A stretch of DNA of 52,709 bases from Nonomuraea glycinis (GTDB taxonomy: Bacteria; Actinomycetota; Actinomycetes; Streptosporangiales; Streptosporangiaceae), in contig NZ_BMNK01000004.1 in NCBI RefSeq assembly GCF_014646515.1, forward strand, positions 1 through 52,709, in the 5' to 3' direction. Each line of letters opens with the position of its first letter. Positions within the stretch are counted from its first letter, which is position 1. Shown piece after piece: positions 41,348-49,711 of this stretch. The translations under genes were made by a program, and so were the position numbers. A model generated the notes under the pieces. The model saw only the letters and a list, made by a program, of their open reading frames with translations. It searched no databases and was not told the DNA's origin.

Positions 41348-42538
41348 ATGACCAAGCGCACCGACGAGCGACAAGGTCCCGCCGGGCCACTGGCCGGGCT
41401 GCTCGTGGCCGACTTCTCCCGCATCCTGGCCGGGCCGTACTGCACGATGCTGCTCGCCGACCTGGGCGCCGAGGTGATCAAGGTGGAGTCGCCCGGCGGC
41501 GACGACACCCGGACCTGGATGCCGCCCACCCGCGACGGCGTGTCGACCTACTACCTGGCCATCAACCGCAACAAGCGCTCGATCGCCCTGGACCTGCGCG
41601 ACGAGGGCGACCTCGCCGCCGCGCGGGAGCTGGCCGCGCGGGCCGACGTGGTGGTGGAGAACTTCAAGCCCGGCGGGCTGCGCCGCTTCGGCCTGGACTA
41701 CGACAGCGTCAGCGCGGGCAACCCGGCCGTCGTCTACGCCTCGATCAGCGGGTTCGGCTCCGGCAAAGGGGCCGCGATCCCCGGCTACGACCTGATGGTG
41801 CAGGCCATCTCGGGCCTGATGAGCCTGACCGGCGACCCCGAGGGGCCGCCCTACCGCGCCGGCATCTCGGTGTTCGACGTGATGACGGGGCTGCACGCCA
41901 CGATCGGCATCCTCGCCGCGCTGCGGCACCGCGAGACCTCCGGTGACGGCCAGCACGTCGAGGTCAACCTGCTGTCCTCGGCACTGTCCGGGATGGTCAA
42001 CCACGGCAGCGCCTACGTGGCCGGCGGCGAGGTGCCGTTCCGGATGGGCAACGCCCACCCCAGCCTGTTCCCGTACGAACCGCTGCCCACCGCGGACGGC
42101 GAGCTGATCATCACCGCCGGCAACGACGGCCAGTTCGCCAAGCTGTGCCAGGCGCTCGGCCTGCCCGAGCTGGTGGACGACCCCCGCTTCGCGCGCACCG
42201 AGGACCGCACCGCCAACCGGGAGGAGCTGCGGCCGCTGCTGGTGGAGCGGCTGCGCACCCGGCCCAAGATGGACTGGTTCCGCGAGCTGACCGCCGCCGG
42301 CGTGCCGGCCGGGCCGATCAACACCATCGACGGCGGCGTGGCCTTCGCCGAGGAGGTCGGCCTGGACCCCGTCGTCTCCGTCGGCGAGGGCGACCAGGCC
42401 ATCCCCTCGGTGCGCAACCCGATCGGCTTCTCCGCCACCCCCGCTCGCTACGACCTGCCGCCGCCCTCGCTCGACGAGCACGGCGCGGAGATCCGTAAGT
42501 GGCTCGCGAGCACCGACCCGACCAGGAGCGACACGTGA
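41348..42538 (+). CDS. Family III (CaiB/BaiF) CoA-transferase
   Basis: The 396-residue enzyme moves CoA from a donor thioester to a carboxylate. Family landmarks: VADFSRILAGPYCTMLLADLGAEVIKVESPGGDDTR, YYLAINRNKRSIALDL, VVVENFKPGGLRRFGLDY, PGYDLMVQAISGLMSLTGDPEG (catalytic Asp) and the C-terminal AEEVGLDPVVS. The gene is translationally coupled (GTGA) to a citryl-CoA-lyase-like gene. That suggests the acid formed downstream of ring cleavage is activated as a CoA ester and then split. Confidence 0.9.
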   Translation: MTKRTDERQGPAGPLAGLLVADFSRILAGPYCTMLLADLGAEVIKVESPGGDDTRTWMPPTRDGVSTYYLAINRNKRSIALDLRDEGDLAAARELAARADVVVENFKPGGLRRFGLDYDSVSAGNPAVVYASISGFGSGKGAAIPGYDLMVQAISGLMSLTGDPEGPPYRAGISVFDVMTGLHATIGILAALRHRETSGDGQHVEVNLLSSALSGMVNHGSAYVAGGEVPFRMGNAHPSLFPYEPLPTADGELIITAGNDGQFAKLCQALGLPELVDDPRFARTEDRTANREELRPLLVERLRTRPKMDWFRELTAAGVPAGPINTIDGGVAFAEEVGLDPVVSVGEGDQAIPSVRNPIGFSATPARYDLPPPSLDEHGAEIRKWLASTDPTRSDT

Positions 42539-43341
42539 CCGACGGCGGCCCCACGCCTTCCTTCCCCACCTCGATCGGCACTTCCGACGAGACCACGATC
42601 CGGCTGCTCGGCCACGATCTGTCCCACGACCTCATCGGCAAGGTCGGCTTCGGCGAGCTGGCCTTCTGGCTCGTCGCGCAGCGCCGCCCGACGCCGTCAC
42701 AGGTGCGGGTGTTCGAGGCGGTCCTGGTGGCGCTGGCCGACCACGGCTTCACCCCCACGGCCATCGCCGCCCGGCTCACCTATCTGAGCGCGCCCGAATC
42801 CCTGCAGGGCGCGATCGCCGCCGGGCTGCTCGGCGGCGGCTCGCGCTTCCTCGGCGTCACCGAGGACTGCGGCCGCTTCCTCGCCGACACCCTCGCCGGC
42901 CACCAGGGCGAGCCGCCCGGCACCGACGAGGAGTGGGACGAGCTAGCGCTGACCGCCGTGACCGCGGCCCGCGCCGCCAAGCGGTTCGTGCCCGGTCTGG
43001 GCCACCCGGTGCACAAGAGCGCCGACCCGCGCACCGCCGCGCTCATCGGCATCGCCGAGGAGGAGGGCCTGCGCGGCGCGCACCTGCGGCTGTTCGAGGC
43101 CATCGGGCGGGTCCATCCGCAGGTGCTCGGCCGCACGCTGCCGCTGAACGGCGCCGGGGTGTGCGGCGCCGCGCTCGCCGACCTCGGCCTGCCGGTCGAG
43201 CTGCTGCGCGGCTTCGCCCTGCTCGCCCGCACCGCGGGCCTGCTCGGGCACATCGCCGAGGAACGCACCCGGCCGATCGGGATGGACGTCTATCGGACGG
43301 TCGACCGTAACGCCACCTACCTCAGCCCCGAATCCGACTAG
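42535..43341 (+). CDS. Citryl-CoA lyase / citrate synthase-like C-C lyase
   Basis: The 268-residue protein starts at GTG 42535 behind CCAGGAG. It is a short citrate-synthase fold as in citryl-CoA lyases. FVPGLGHPVHKSADPR (156-166) carries the conserved His pair that binds the thioester and the hydroxy acid. GAGVCGAALADLGLPVELLRGFALLARTAGLLGHIAEERTRPIG forms the C-terminal CoA-binding part. Such proteins cleave 3-hydroxy-acyl-CoA esters with a tertiary alcohol into acetyl-CoA plus a keto acid. The coupled CoA-transferase and dioxygenase suggest a ring-fission product as substrate; this is inference. Confidence 0.85.
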   Translation: MTDGGPTPSFPTSIGTSDETTIRLLGHDLSHDLIGKVGFGELAFWLVAQRRPTPSQVRVFEAVLVALADHGFTPTAIAARLTYLSAPESLQGAIAAGLLGGGSRFLGVTEDCGRFLADTLAGHQGEPPGTDEEWDELALTAVTAARAAKRFVPGLGHPVHKSADPRTAALIGIAEEEGLRGAHLRLFEAIGRVHPQVLGRTLPLNGAGVCGAALADLGLPVELLRGFALLARTAGLLGHIAEERTRPIGMDVYRTVDRNATYLSPESD

Positions 43342-43365
43342 TCACCTACCCCCCAAGGAGCCGCC

Positions 43366-44229
43366 ATGGCCACCATCACCGCGGTCATCGCCTCGACGCA
43401 CCATCCGTTCTACTATCGGGCGAGCACCGCCCAGGGCGAGGACCGGCCACCCTTCGCCGACGAGTGGGTGCGCAAGGTCGAGGGGTTCCGCGAAACGCTG
43501 ACCAGGGCCAACCCGGACGTGCTGGTCATGGTCGGCTCCGACCACTTCCACCAGCTGTGGCTGGACAACATGCCGCAGTTCCTGGTCGGCAAGGCGCCCT
43601 TCTACGACGCCAACTGGTACAACGAGGAGCGCGAGTTCGGCCTGCCCCGGATGCGGATGCGCGGCCAGGAGGACCTGTCCGCGCACATCCTGCGCGGCGG
43701 CCTGGACGCCGGCTTCGACCTGGCCTTCAGCAACGAGCTGCGCATCGATCACAGCGTGACCTGCCCGATCATCACGCTGCGCCCGCAGAACGACCTGCCG
43801 ATCGTGCCCATCTACACCAACATCTTCGCCCCGCCGCTGCCGCAGCCGAAGCGGTTCGTGCAGCTCGGCAAGGCCATCCGGGAGCTGGTGGAGTCCTGGC
43901 CGTCGGACCTGCGGGTCGCCGTCATCGGCACCGGTCACCTGTCGCTCGAGCTGGGCGGGCCGCGCCAGTTCGGTCCGCACGGCCCGGATCCGGAGTTCGA
44001 CGCCAGGGCCGTGGAGTGGATCGCGCAGGGCGACATCGAGGGCTGCCTGTCCGAGGTCACCCTGGACAGCCTGCACAGCCCCGGCAACGCCACCCATGGA
44101 TTCATGGACTTCATGCTCATGATGGGCGTCGCGGGAGAGGGCAGGAAGGCCGACTACGTCGACACCCTCGACCTGTTCCACACCATGGAGGCCTACTTCA
44201 CCTGGTACCCGAAGGGAGCGCCCGCATGA
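43366..44229 (+). CDS. LigB-like class III extradiol dioxygenase catalytic subunit
   Basis: The 287-residue protein belongs to the LigB superfamily (protocatechuate 4,5- and gallate dioxygenases). Fe(II) ligands His12 (ASTHHPF) and His60 (VGSDHFHQ) are in place. The usual GGLSH segment with the catalytic His is altered to IGTGHLSLELGG, so the His (191) precedes the LS instead of following it. ATG 43366 follows AAGGAG. It is co-translated with a LigA-like small subunit (44226). Probably cleaves a catechol bearing a carboxylate; the exact substrate is open because of the altered segment. Confidence 0.85.
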   Translation: MATITAVIASTHHPFYYRASTAQGEDRPPFADEWVRKVEGFRETLTRANPDVLVMVGSDHFHQLWLDNMPQFLVGKAPFYDANWYNEEREFGLPRMRMRGQEDLSAHILRGGLDAGFDLAFSNELRIDHSVTCPIITLRPQNDLPIVPIYTNIFAPPLPQPKRFVQLGKAIRELVESWPSDLRVAVIGTGHLSLELGGPRQFGPHGPDPEFDARAVEWIAQGDIEGCLSEVTLDSLHSPGNATHGFMDFMLMMGVAGEGRKADYVDTLDLFHTMEAYFTWYPKGAPA

Positions 44230-44588
44230 GCAAGTATCTGCTCAACAAGTTCCTCTACACCGTGGACCGTGACCCCGAGCTGGTCGAGCGCTATCGCGAG
44301 CAGCCGGTGGAGACCGTCGCCTGGTGGGAGCGCGAGCGCGCCAACGTGATCCTCAACGTGCCGGAGGCCGAGGCCAGCACCTGGCTGGCGTTCACCGACG
44401 GTGAGCGGGAGGCGCTGAGCACCCATGACTACAGCGCACTGTTCGAGCTGGGCGCCCATCCCTTCTTGACGCTGACGCTGTTCATCGCCATGTTCGAGCG
44501 CGACCATGACGAGCCGCTCGGGTTCCAGCTCGCGTACGCGGCCCGGCTCGCGCACTTCTCCCTGCCGTATCCGGACATCGCCACATGA
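44226..44588 (+). CDS. LigA-like small subunit of the extradiol dioxygenase
   Basis: The 120-residue all-helical protein starts at ATG 44226, overlapping the LigB stop. It begins SKYLLNKFLYTVDRDPELVERYREQPVETV, with LAFTDGEREALSTHDYSALFELGAHPF, the order seen in LigA subunits, which cap the active site of the large subunit. Its presence confirms a two-subunit alpha/beta enzyme. Its stop overlaps the next start (ATGATG). Confidence 0.85.
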   Translation: MSKYLLNKFLYTVDRDPELVERYREQPVETVAWWERERANVILNVPEAEASTWLAFTDGEREALSTHDYSALFELGAHPFLTLTLFIAMFERDHDEPLGFQLAYAARLAHFSLPYPDIAT

Positions 44589-45625
44589 TGCGGGCCGCGA
44601 CCATCCGTACGTGCGGCCAGCCGCCCACCGTCACCACGCGTGAGGCTCCGGAGCAGCCGGACGGCACCGCACTCGTCGGCGTGATCGCGGCCCCGATCAC
44701 CCCGCTCGACGTGCTCTGCGCCACCGGCACCTCCTACTTCGGCACCCCGGCCCTGCCGTACGTGCCGGGTGTGCAGGGGGTCGGCGTGGTCGAGCGAGCC
44801 AGCACGAATCCCGGCAGCGTGGAGCGAGCCGGCACGAACTCCGGCGGCGTGGAGCGAGGCGCCACGATTCCCGGCGGGACCACCGTCTGGTTCAGTACGA
44901 CGGCCGGGATGCGGACGGGCGACGGCAGCATGGCCGACTACTGCGTGGTGCCGGAGAGCGACCTCGTGCCGCTGCCGGACGGCGTCGAGGCGCCGCTCGT
45001 GGCCGCACTCGGCCTGTCGGCGATCGCCGCCTGGATGGCGCTGACCTGGCGGGGCGAACTGCGCGCCGGTGAGCAGGTCGTCATCCTCGGCGCGGGAGGC
45101 GTCGTCGGACAGGTCGCCCTGCAGGCGGCCCGCCTGCACGGCGCCCGGCGGGTGATCGCCGCCTGCCGTTCGCGTGCGGGCCGCGAACGCGCCTACGAGC
45201 TGGGCGCCGACGCCGTGGTCGACTTGTCGGGCGCCGACGACGTCGGCACGCTGGCCGTACGACTGCTCGAAGCCTGTGACGGGCCGGTGGACCTGGTGCT
45301 CGACACGCTGTTCGGGCTGCCGGCCGCGGCGGCGGCGCGCACGTTGCGGCCGCACGGACGCCTGGTCAACCTCGGCAGCTCGGCCGGTGAGACCGCGCCG
45401 TTCGACTCCGCCACGCTGCGCAGCCGCTCGCTGCGGGTGCTCGGCTACACCAACAACGAGCTGACCGCCGAGCAGAAACGGGACGCCCTGGTCGCGATCG
45501 TCGAGCATGCGGCGGCGGGCCGGTTGACCATCCCCTACGACACCGTGCCGCTGACGGACGTCGCCGCCGCCTGGGAACGGCAGGCCTCGGGGCGGGCGCC
45601 GCACCGCAGCGTGCTCACCACCTGA
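44585..45625 (+). CDS. Medium-chain reductase/quinone oxidoreductase-like
   Basis: A 346-residue MDR-superfamily protein without the structural zinc Cys cluster. It has the N-terminal GroES-like domain (PITPLDVLCATGTSYFGTPALPYVPGVQGVGVV), Rossmann motif VVILGAGGVVGQVALQAARLHGARRVIAA and the C-terminal LTAEQKRDALVAIVEHAAAGRL. It is probably NADPH-dependent. Residues 69-98 are three 10-residue repeats (VERAGTNSGG type) from a 30 bp minisatellite inserted in a loop of the catalytic domain. It is the fifth gene of the operon and may reduce a ring-fission intermediate. Confidence 0.85.
   Translation: MMRAATIRTCGQPPTVTTREAPEQPDGTALVGVIAAPITPLDVLCATGTSYFGTPALPYVPGVQGVGVVERASTNPGSVERAGTNSGGVERGATIPGGTTVWFSTTAGMRTGDGSMADYCVVPESDLVPLPDGVEAPLVAALGLSAIAAWMALTWRGELRAGEQVVILGAGGVVGQVALQAARLHGARRVIAACRSRAGRERAYELGADAVVDLSGADDVGTLAVRLLEACDGPVDLVLDTLFGLPAAAAARTLRPHGRLVNLGSSAGETAPFDSATLRSRSLRVLGYTNNELTAEQKRDALVAIVEHAAAGRLTIPYDTVPLTDVAAAWERQASGRAPHRSVLTT
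44789..44878 (+). repeat. Three 30 bp in-frame repeats in the reductase gene
   Basis: Units 44789-44818, 44819-44848 and 44849-44878 encode VERASTNPGS, VERAGTNSGG and VERGATIPGG. Confidence 0.85.
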
Positions 45626-45781
45626 ACGACGCAAGGGACCAGCTCGACCCACCGGCCCCGAGCGCAAGGGGACCGGCTGAACGGACAGGTGTCCGCCGAC
45701 GGCCCCGCTTGGTCTTTTTTCTTGGCCGGATAGGGTTTCTACCTGGTATTTCGCTCCTCTGGCAGCCCTGGAGCGGGGGTA

Positions 45782-45810
45782 TTGACATGAAGACCAAATG
45801 CCTTCATCGT
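45782..45810 (+). promoter_or_regulatory. Sigma-70-like promoter before the amidohydrolase
   Basis: TTGACA (45782-45787) and CATCGT (45805-45810), 17 bp apart, lie about 70 bp upstream of ATG 45883. The rest of 45626-45882 holds a T-rich stretch (GGTCTTTTTTCTTGG, 45711-45725) that could end the preceding operon. Confidence 0.5.
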
Positions 45811-45882
45811 TACAGCAACATTTCACATGTCCGCTGTGCGGCGGCTTGTCCGTCACTCCGGTGATGAGAGAACTGGGACATC

Positions 45883-47352
45883 ATGAGCGAGACGACCACC
45901 TCCGATACCTCTGCCACCGATCGCCCTGTGGTCTTCCGTGGCGGGACCGTACTGACCATGGACGACCGGCACACCGTCCTGCGTGACGCCGACGTCCTGG
46001 TGATCGGTGAACGCATCGAGGCCGTCGGCCCGCATCTCGACGTCCCGGCGGAGACCCTCGAGATCGACGCCCGTGGCGGCATCATCATGCCCGGCATGAT
46101 CGACACCCACCGGCACCTGTGGCAGACGGCCATGCGCGGCTATGGCGCCGACTGGACCCTCACCCAGTACTTCGTCTGGTACTACCTGGAGTCGGGCAAG
46201 TTCTTCCGGCCGGAGGACATCTACGCGGGCAACCTGCTCGGCGCCATCGAGGCCCTGGACGCCGGCGTGACCACCACGGTCGACTGGTCGCACGGGCTGC
46301 AGACGGTGGATCACGCCGACGCCGCGGTCGACGCCCTGGAGGCGGTCCCCGGCCGGTTCGTGCTCGGCTACGGCAACATCCAGCAGGGGCCGTGGGACTG
46401 GTCGGCCAAGCCGGAGTTCAGGGACTTCGTCACCCGGCGCATCGACGGCCGCGGGGACATGCTCGGCTTCCAGATGGCCTTCGACGTGACCGGCGACCCG
46501 GAGTTCCCCGAGCGCGCCGCCTTCGAGGTGGCCCGCGACCTCGACGTGCCGGTGAGCACGCACGCCGGCGTCTGGGGCGCCACCAACGACGACGGCATCC
46601 GGCTCATGCACGAGAACGGGTTCATGACCCCGGCGACCATCTACGTGCACGCCGCCACGCTCAGCCCCGACTCCTACAACCGGATCGCCGCCACCGGCGG
46701 CTCGGTGTCGGTCTCCACCGAGAGCGAGCAGAGCGCCGGCCAGGGCTACCCTCCCACCTGGCGGCTGCGTAAGCATGACATCCCGGTGTCGCTGTCCATG
46801 GACACCAGCGCCTGGTGGAGCGGCGACCTGTTCTCCGCCATGCGCACCACGCTCGGCGCCGACCGCTCCCGCGAGCACCTGGAGGCCCACGCCCGCCAGG
46901 AGACCATCACCCACTGCACCCTGCGTGCCGAGAACGTGGTCGACTGGGCCACCCGGGGCGGCAGCAAGGCCCTCGGCCTGGACAGCGCCATCGGCAGCCT
47001 CGAACCCGGCAAGAAGGCCGACATCGTCCTGATCAAGAACGACCGCTCACCGGTGATGTTCCCGATCTTCAACCCGTACGGCCACATCGCTCTGCAGGCG
47101 CAGCGCGGAGACGTGCACACGGTCCTGGTCAACGGGCGCATCGTCAAGCGCGACCACCAGCTCGTCGGCATCGACCTCGACCGGGCCCGGCAGGTCGTCG
47201 AGCAGACCGTCGACTACCTGCGGGCCGAGCTCGGCGAGGAGGCGTGGGAGAAGGGCATGAACCCCGACGTCCCGCAGGTCGAGGTCCTCGACAACCCGTA
47301 CACCTACACCGACTACGGCACGTCCGCGACGCACACCGACAGCTCCGAGTAG
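45883..47352 (+). CDS. Amidohydrolase of the guanine-deaminase/chlorohydrolase group
   Basis: The 489-residue metal-dependent hydrolase has the N-terminal beta-sandwich (VVFRGGTVLTMDDRHTVLRDADVLV) and the barrel ligands DTHRHLWQ (HxH), STHAGVWG, VHAATLSPD and SLSMDTSAWWSGD (Asp). The C-terminus closes with GSLEPGKKADIVLI. The usual HxxE motif reads HAGVW, as in some 8-oxoguanine-deaminase-like or atrazine-chlorohydrolase-like members. It hydrolyses C-N or C-Cl bonds of cyclic compounds. It has its own promoter but lies in the same direction as the dioxygenase operon, so it may open or deaminate a heterocycle feeding that pathway. Confidence 0.87.
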   Translation: MSETTTSDTSATDRPVVFRGGTVLTMDDRHTVLRDADVLVIGERIEAVGPHLDVPAETLEIDARGGIIMPGMIDTHRHLWQTAMRGYGADWTLTQYFVWYYLESGKFFRPEDIYAGNLLGAIEALDAGVTTTVDWSHGLQTVDHADAAVDALEAVPGRFVLGYGNIQQGPWDWSAKPEFRDFVTRRIDGRGDMLGFQMAFDVTGDPEFPERAAFEVARDLDVPVSTHAGVWGATNDDGIRLMHENGFMTPATIYVHAATLSPDSYNRIAATGGSVSVSTESEQSAGQGYPPTWRLRKHDIPVSLSMDTSAWWSGDLFSAMRTTLGADRSREHLEAHARQETITHCTLRAENVVDWATRGGSKALGLDSAIGSLEPGKKADIVLIKNDRSPVMFPIFNPYGHIALQAQRGDVHTVLVNGRIVKRDHQLVGIDLDRARQVVEQTVDYLRAELGEEAWEKGMNPDVPQVEVLDNPYTYTDYGTSATHTDSSE

Positions 47353-47499
47353 ACGCCCCGCGCGAATCCCGTGGACTCCTGTGGCCGGCATCGTGACGGT
47401 GCCGGCCACTGGCGATCCCCCTGCATACAGGCCAGGTAGGAGCTGAACCACGTCCCGCTTGAGGCCGGCAGCCGGCAGCCGGCATGCGATCATGGGCCG

Positions 47500-47803
47500 A
47501 TGCCGACAACCTGGGACGAGGCGTTCGCCGGCCGGTACGACGAATGGTCGGCCCACATGACGGCCGACATCGCCTTCTACGTGGATCTCGCGCGGGCGGC
47601 CGACGGGCCGCTGGTCGAGCTGGCGATCGGCAACGGGCGGGTGGCCATCCCGGTCGCGCGGGAGACCGGCCGGCCCGTCGTCGGCATCGACATCTCGCCG
47701 GCGATGCTCGCGCAGGCGCGCGCCCACCGCCGGGGTGACACTCGACCTGCGCGAGTGTGACCTGCGCGAGCTCGCCCTGGACGAGCCCGCGGCGCCGATC
47801 TAC
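47500..47803 (+). pseudogene. Class I methyltransferase, 5' part (split by IS605 element)
   Basis: ATG 47500 opens WDEAFAGRYDEWSAHMTADIAFYVDLA, with the SAM-binding motif LVELAIGNGRVAIPVA and VVGIDISPAMLAQARA. Around 47720-47735 the frame shifts by one base: the continuing sense frame is AAGVTLDLRECDLRELALDEPAAPIY, while the first frame stops at 47760. The gene then meets the IS element at 47804. The rest is at 49696-50076. The frameshift and the insertion are independent lesions. Confidence 0.85.
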
Positions 47804-47916
47804 CGATTCCGTCTGTAGTGCTCCGGCCTTCAGGCCGGGGGTGAAGCGGACTGTCCCGCGTAGTGGGGCAAGAACAGCCGATTCGCCACCAGGTGAACCG
47901 GCGTCCACCCTCCCGA

Positions 47917-48345
47917 TCAGACCGGCCGGTTCTGCTGCTCGATGTACTGCTTGACCACAGTCAGCGGGGCCCCGCCAACCGACCCGGCGAAGTAGGAGCC
48001 AGACCAGAAACGGCCACCGGACTGGTGGTCGCGGACGTGCGTGCCGAACTCCTTGCGCAGCATCCGAGCCGAGACCCCCTTCAGCGAGTTGACCAGCTTG
48101 GACAAGGCGACCTTGGGCGGATAGTGGACCAGTAGGTGAACGTGGTCGTCTTCGCCGTTGAACTCGCGAAGCTCGACCTCGAAGTCGGCGCAGACCTCCC
48201 GCATGATCTGTTCGCAGCGGACCAGCATCGGGCCGGTGAAAGCCCCCCGCCGGTACTTGGTGAGGAATACCAAATGGGCATGAAGGTGATATTCGACGTG
48301 TCTTCCGGTACGCACATCGGGGTTCGGTTCCCATCTCGGTGACAT
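47917..48345 (-). CDS. tnpA: TnpA, Y1 HUH transposase (IS200-like)
   Basis: The 142-residue protein starts MSPRWEPNPDVRTGRHVEYHLHAHLVFLTKYRRG. The HUH metal site is HVH at 68-70 (DDHVHLLVHYPPKVALSKLVNSLKG), and the nucleophile is Tyr134 (VVKQYIEQQ). It is of full length. It acts on single-stranded DNA, recognising the subterminal hairpins, and excises and inserts the element next to a short target. It is divergent from tnpB with 23 bp between. Confidence 0.92.
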   Translation of the reverse strand: MSPRWEPNPDVRTGRHVEYHLHAHLVFLTKYRRGAFTGPMLVRCEQIMREVCADFEVELREFNGEDDHVHLLVHYPPKVALSKLVNSLKGVSARMLRKEFGTHVRDHQSGGRFWSGSYFAGSVGGAPLTVVKQYIEQQNRPV

Positions 48346-48368
48346 AAACCAAATGATACGATCACGGT

Positions 48369-49646
48369 GTGGAGTTGGTGAAACAAGCGCGGGCGCAGGT
48401 GGCCCGGCTGGAGTTGAGCGCGGCCCAGGTGGCGGTGCTGGACGGTCAGGCGCACACCGCCCGCGCGCTGTGGAACCTGCTGCACGAGTACGTCACCTTC
48501 CGGCAGGGCCGCCTCGCGACCTTGAAGCAGTGCGACGACGCCATCCGGGCGGCCCGCCGCGAGATCGACTGGCTGGGCCAGTTGCCCGCCCAGGCGGCTC
48601 AGGCGGTGCTGAAGACCTACCGGCAGGCATGGGCCAACTTCTTCAACCCCGAGCATCCCGCCGAACGCCCGACGTTCAAGGCCCGGTTCCGATCCCGGCC
48701 TGCCGTCGACGTCCCGCAGGCCCGCGACCTGCAGATCAAGCGCATCAACCGGCGCTGGGGCGCGGTCAGCCTGCCCAAGATCGGGCGGGTGCGGTTCCGC
48801 TGGACCAAGGACCTGCCCGGCGTCACCCAGGGCGGCCCGGCCGGGCGGATCACCGGAGCCCGGCTGGTCAAGGACGCCTTCGGCTGGCAGATCGTGTTCC
48901 GCACCGAGACCATGGCCGCCCCGGTCACCGTTCCCCATCCCGGTCCGGCTGTGGGGATCGACCGGGGGATCACCGTCGCCCTGGCGTTGTCGGACCAGAC
49001 CACACGCGAGCACGGCCCCTGGTTGAGCGCCGGTGAGAAAGAGCGCCTGCGCCGCCTGGAGAAGAAATCCGCCCGCCAGCGCGCCACTCGCGCCACTCGC
49101 ACCCCCGGACAGCCGGCCTCGCATCGGCTCGGGCGCACCTATGGCCAGATCGCCCGGCTCCGCGCGACAGCCAAGCGCCGAGCCGTCGACTGGCAGCACC
49201 GGACCACCACCGAACTCGCCGCCACCTTCGGCGTGGTCGTGGTGGAAGATCTGAAGATCGCGAACATGGTCCGCTCCGCCAAGGGCACGATCGAACGACC
49301 CGGCCGCAACGTGCGGCAGAAGGCAGGGCTGAACCGCTCCATCGCCGGAGAGGCGTGGGGCCGCACGGTCACCCTGATGGAGTACAAGACCCGTGACCGC
49401 GGCGGCCAAGTGCTGAAGGTCCCCGCCCCCGGCACCTCGCAGACCTGCCACCGGTGCGGGCACCGCGACCCGGCCTCCCGTGACGGCACCCGGTTCTCCT
49501 GCACCAACCCCGCGTGCGGGTGGACCGGCCATGCCGACACCAACGCCGCGATCAACATACACAACGCCGCAGGAACTGCGGTGTCAGGACGTGGAGACCT
49601 CGGGGATACCCGGTCCACGAAGCGTCAACCCCCGCACGCCGCTTAA
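48369..49646 (+). CDS. tnpB: TnpB, RNA-guided RuvC nuclease
   Basis: The 425-residue protein starts at GTG 48369. RuvC residues are intact: Asp198 (VGIDRGIT), Glu293 (VVVVEDLKIANM) and Asp390 (HADTNAAINI). A zinc finger CHRCGH...SCTNPACGW (Cys360, 363, 378, 383) lies between the last two. The N-terminal REC/wedge part has the usual LWNLLHEYVTF and FFNPEHPAERPTFKARF. It is expected to use a right-end RNA with guide from the flanking DNA and to cut the empty site, favouring element retention. Confidence 0.92.
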   Translation: MELVKQARAQVARLELSAAQVAVLDGQAHTARALWNLLHEYVTFRQGRLATLKQCDDAIRAARREIDWLGQLPAQAAQAVLKTYRQAWANFFNPEHPAERPTFKARFRSRPAVDVPQARDLQIKRINRRWGAVSLPKIGRVRFRWTKDLPGVTQGGPAGRITGARLVKDAFGWQIVFRTETMAAPVTVPHPGPAVGIDRGITVALALSDQTTREHGPWLSAGEKERLRRLEKKSARQRATRATRTPGQPASHRLGRTYGQIARLRATAKRRAVDWQHRTTTELAATFGVVVVEDLKIANMVRSAKGTIERPGRNVRQKAGLNRSIAGEAWGRTVTLMEYKTRDRGGQVLKVPAPGTSQTCHRCGHRDPASRDGTRFSCTNPACGWTGHADTNAAINIHNAAGTAVSGRGDLGDTRSTKRQPPHAA

Positions 49647-49711
49647 CCGCTACGCGACGGGAGAATCTCCGGCTTCAGGCCGGGGAGGAGTTCAATGCCC
49701 GTTCCGGTCGC
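49560..49711 (+). ncRNA. Predicted right-end guide RNA (omega/reRNA) of TnpB
   Basis: By analogy with characterised IS200/IS605 elements the RNA would span the 3' end of tnpB and the right end (to 49695), with a guide copied from the flank starting at 49696. The hairpin at 49669-49683 lies just before the junction. Position and length are inferred. Confidence 0.4.

Larger units (their letters stand above)
47804..49695. mobile_element. IS200/IS605-family element with TnpA and TnpB
   Basis: The element of about 1.9 kb carries divergent tnpA and tnpB genes with all catalytic residues. Subterminal hairpins CCGGCC-TTCA-GGCCGG (47823-47838, left) and CCGGC-TTCAG-GCCGG (49669-49683, right) are typical. 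Joining 47803 to 49696 restores the methyltransferase sense (ATC TAC / TGC CCG TTC), which sets the boundaries without a target duplication, as expected for this single-strand mechanism. The left flank ends ATCTAC; the right end is TTCAA. Confidence 0.85.

Noticed and set aside
40343..42481. Minus-strand open frame of 712 codons opposite the IclR and CoA-transferase genes
   Set aside because: Spans two well-supported genes and their promoter in antisense; His/Gly/Arg-rich with no domain.
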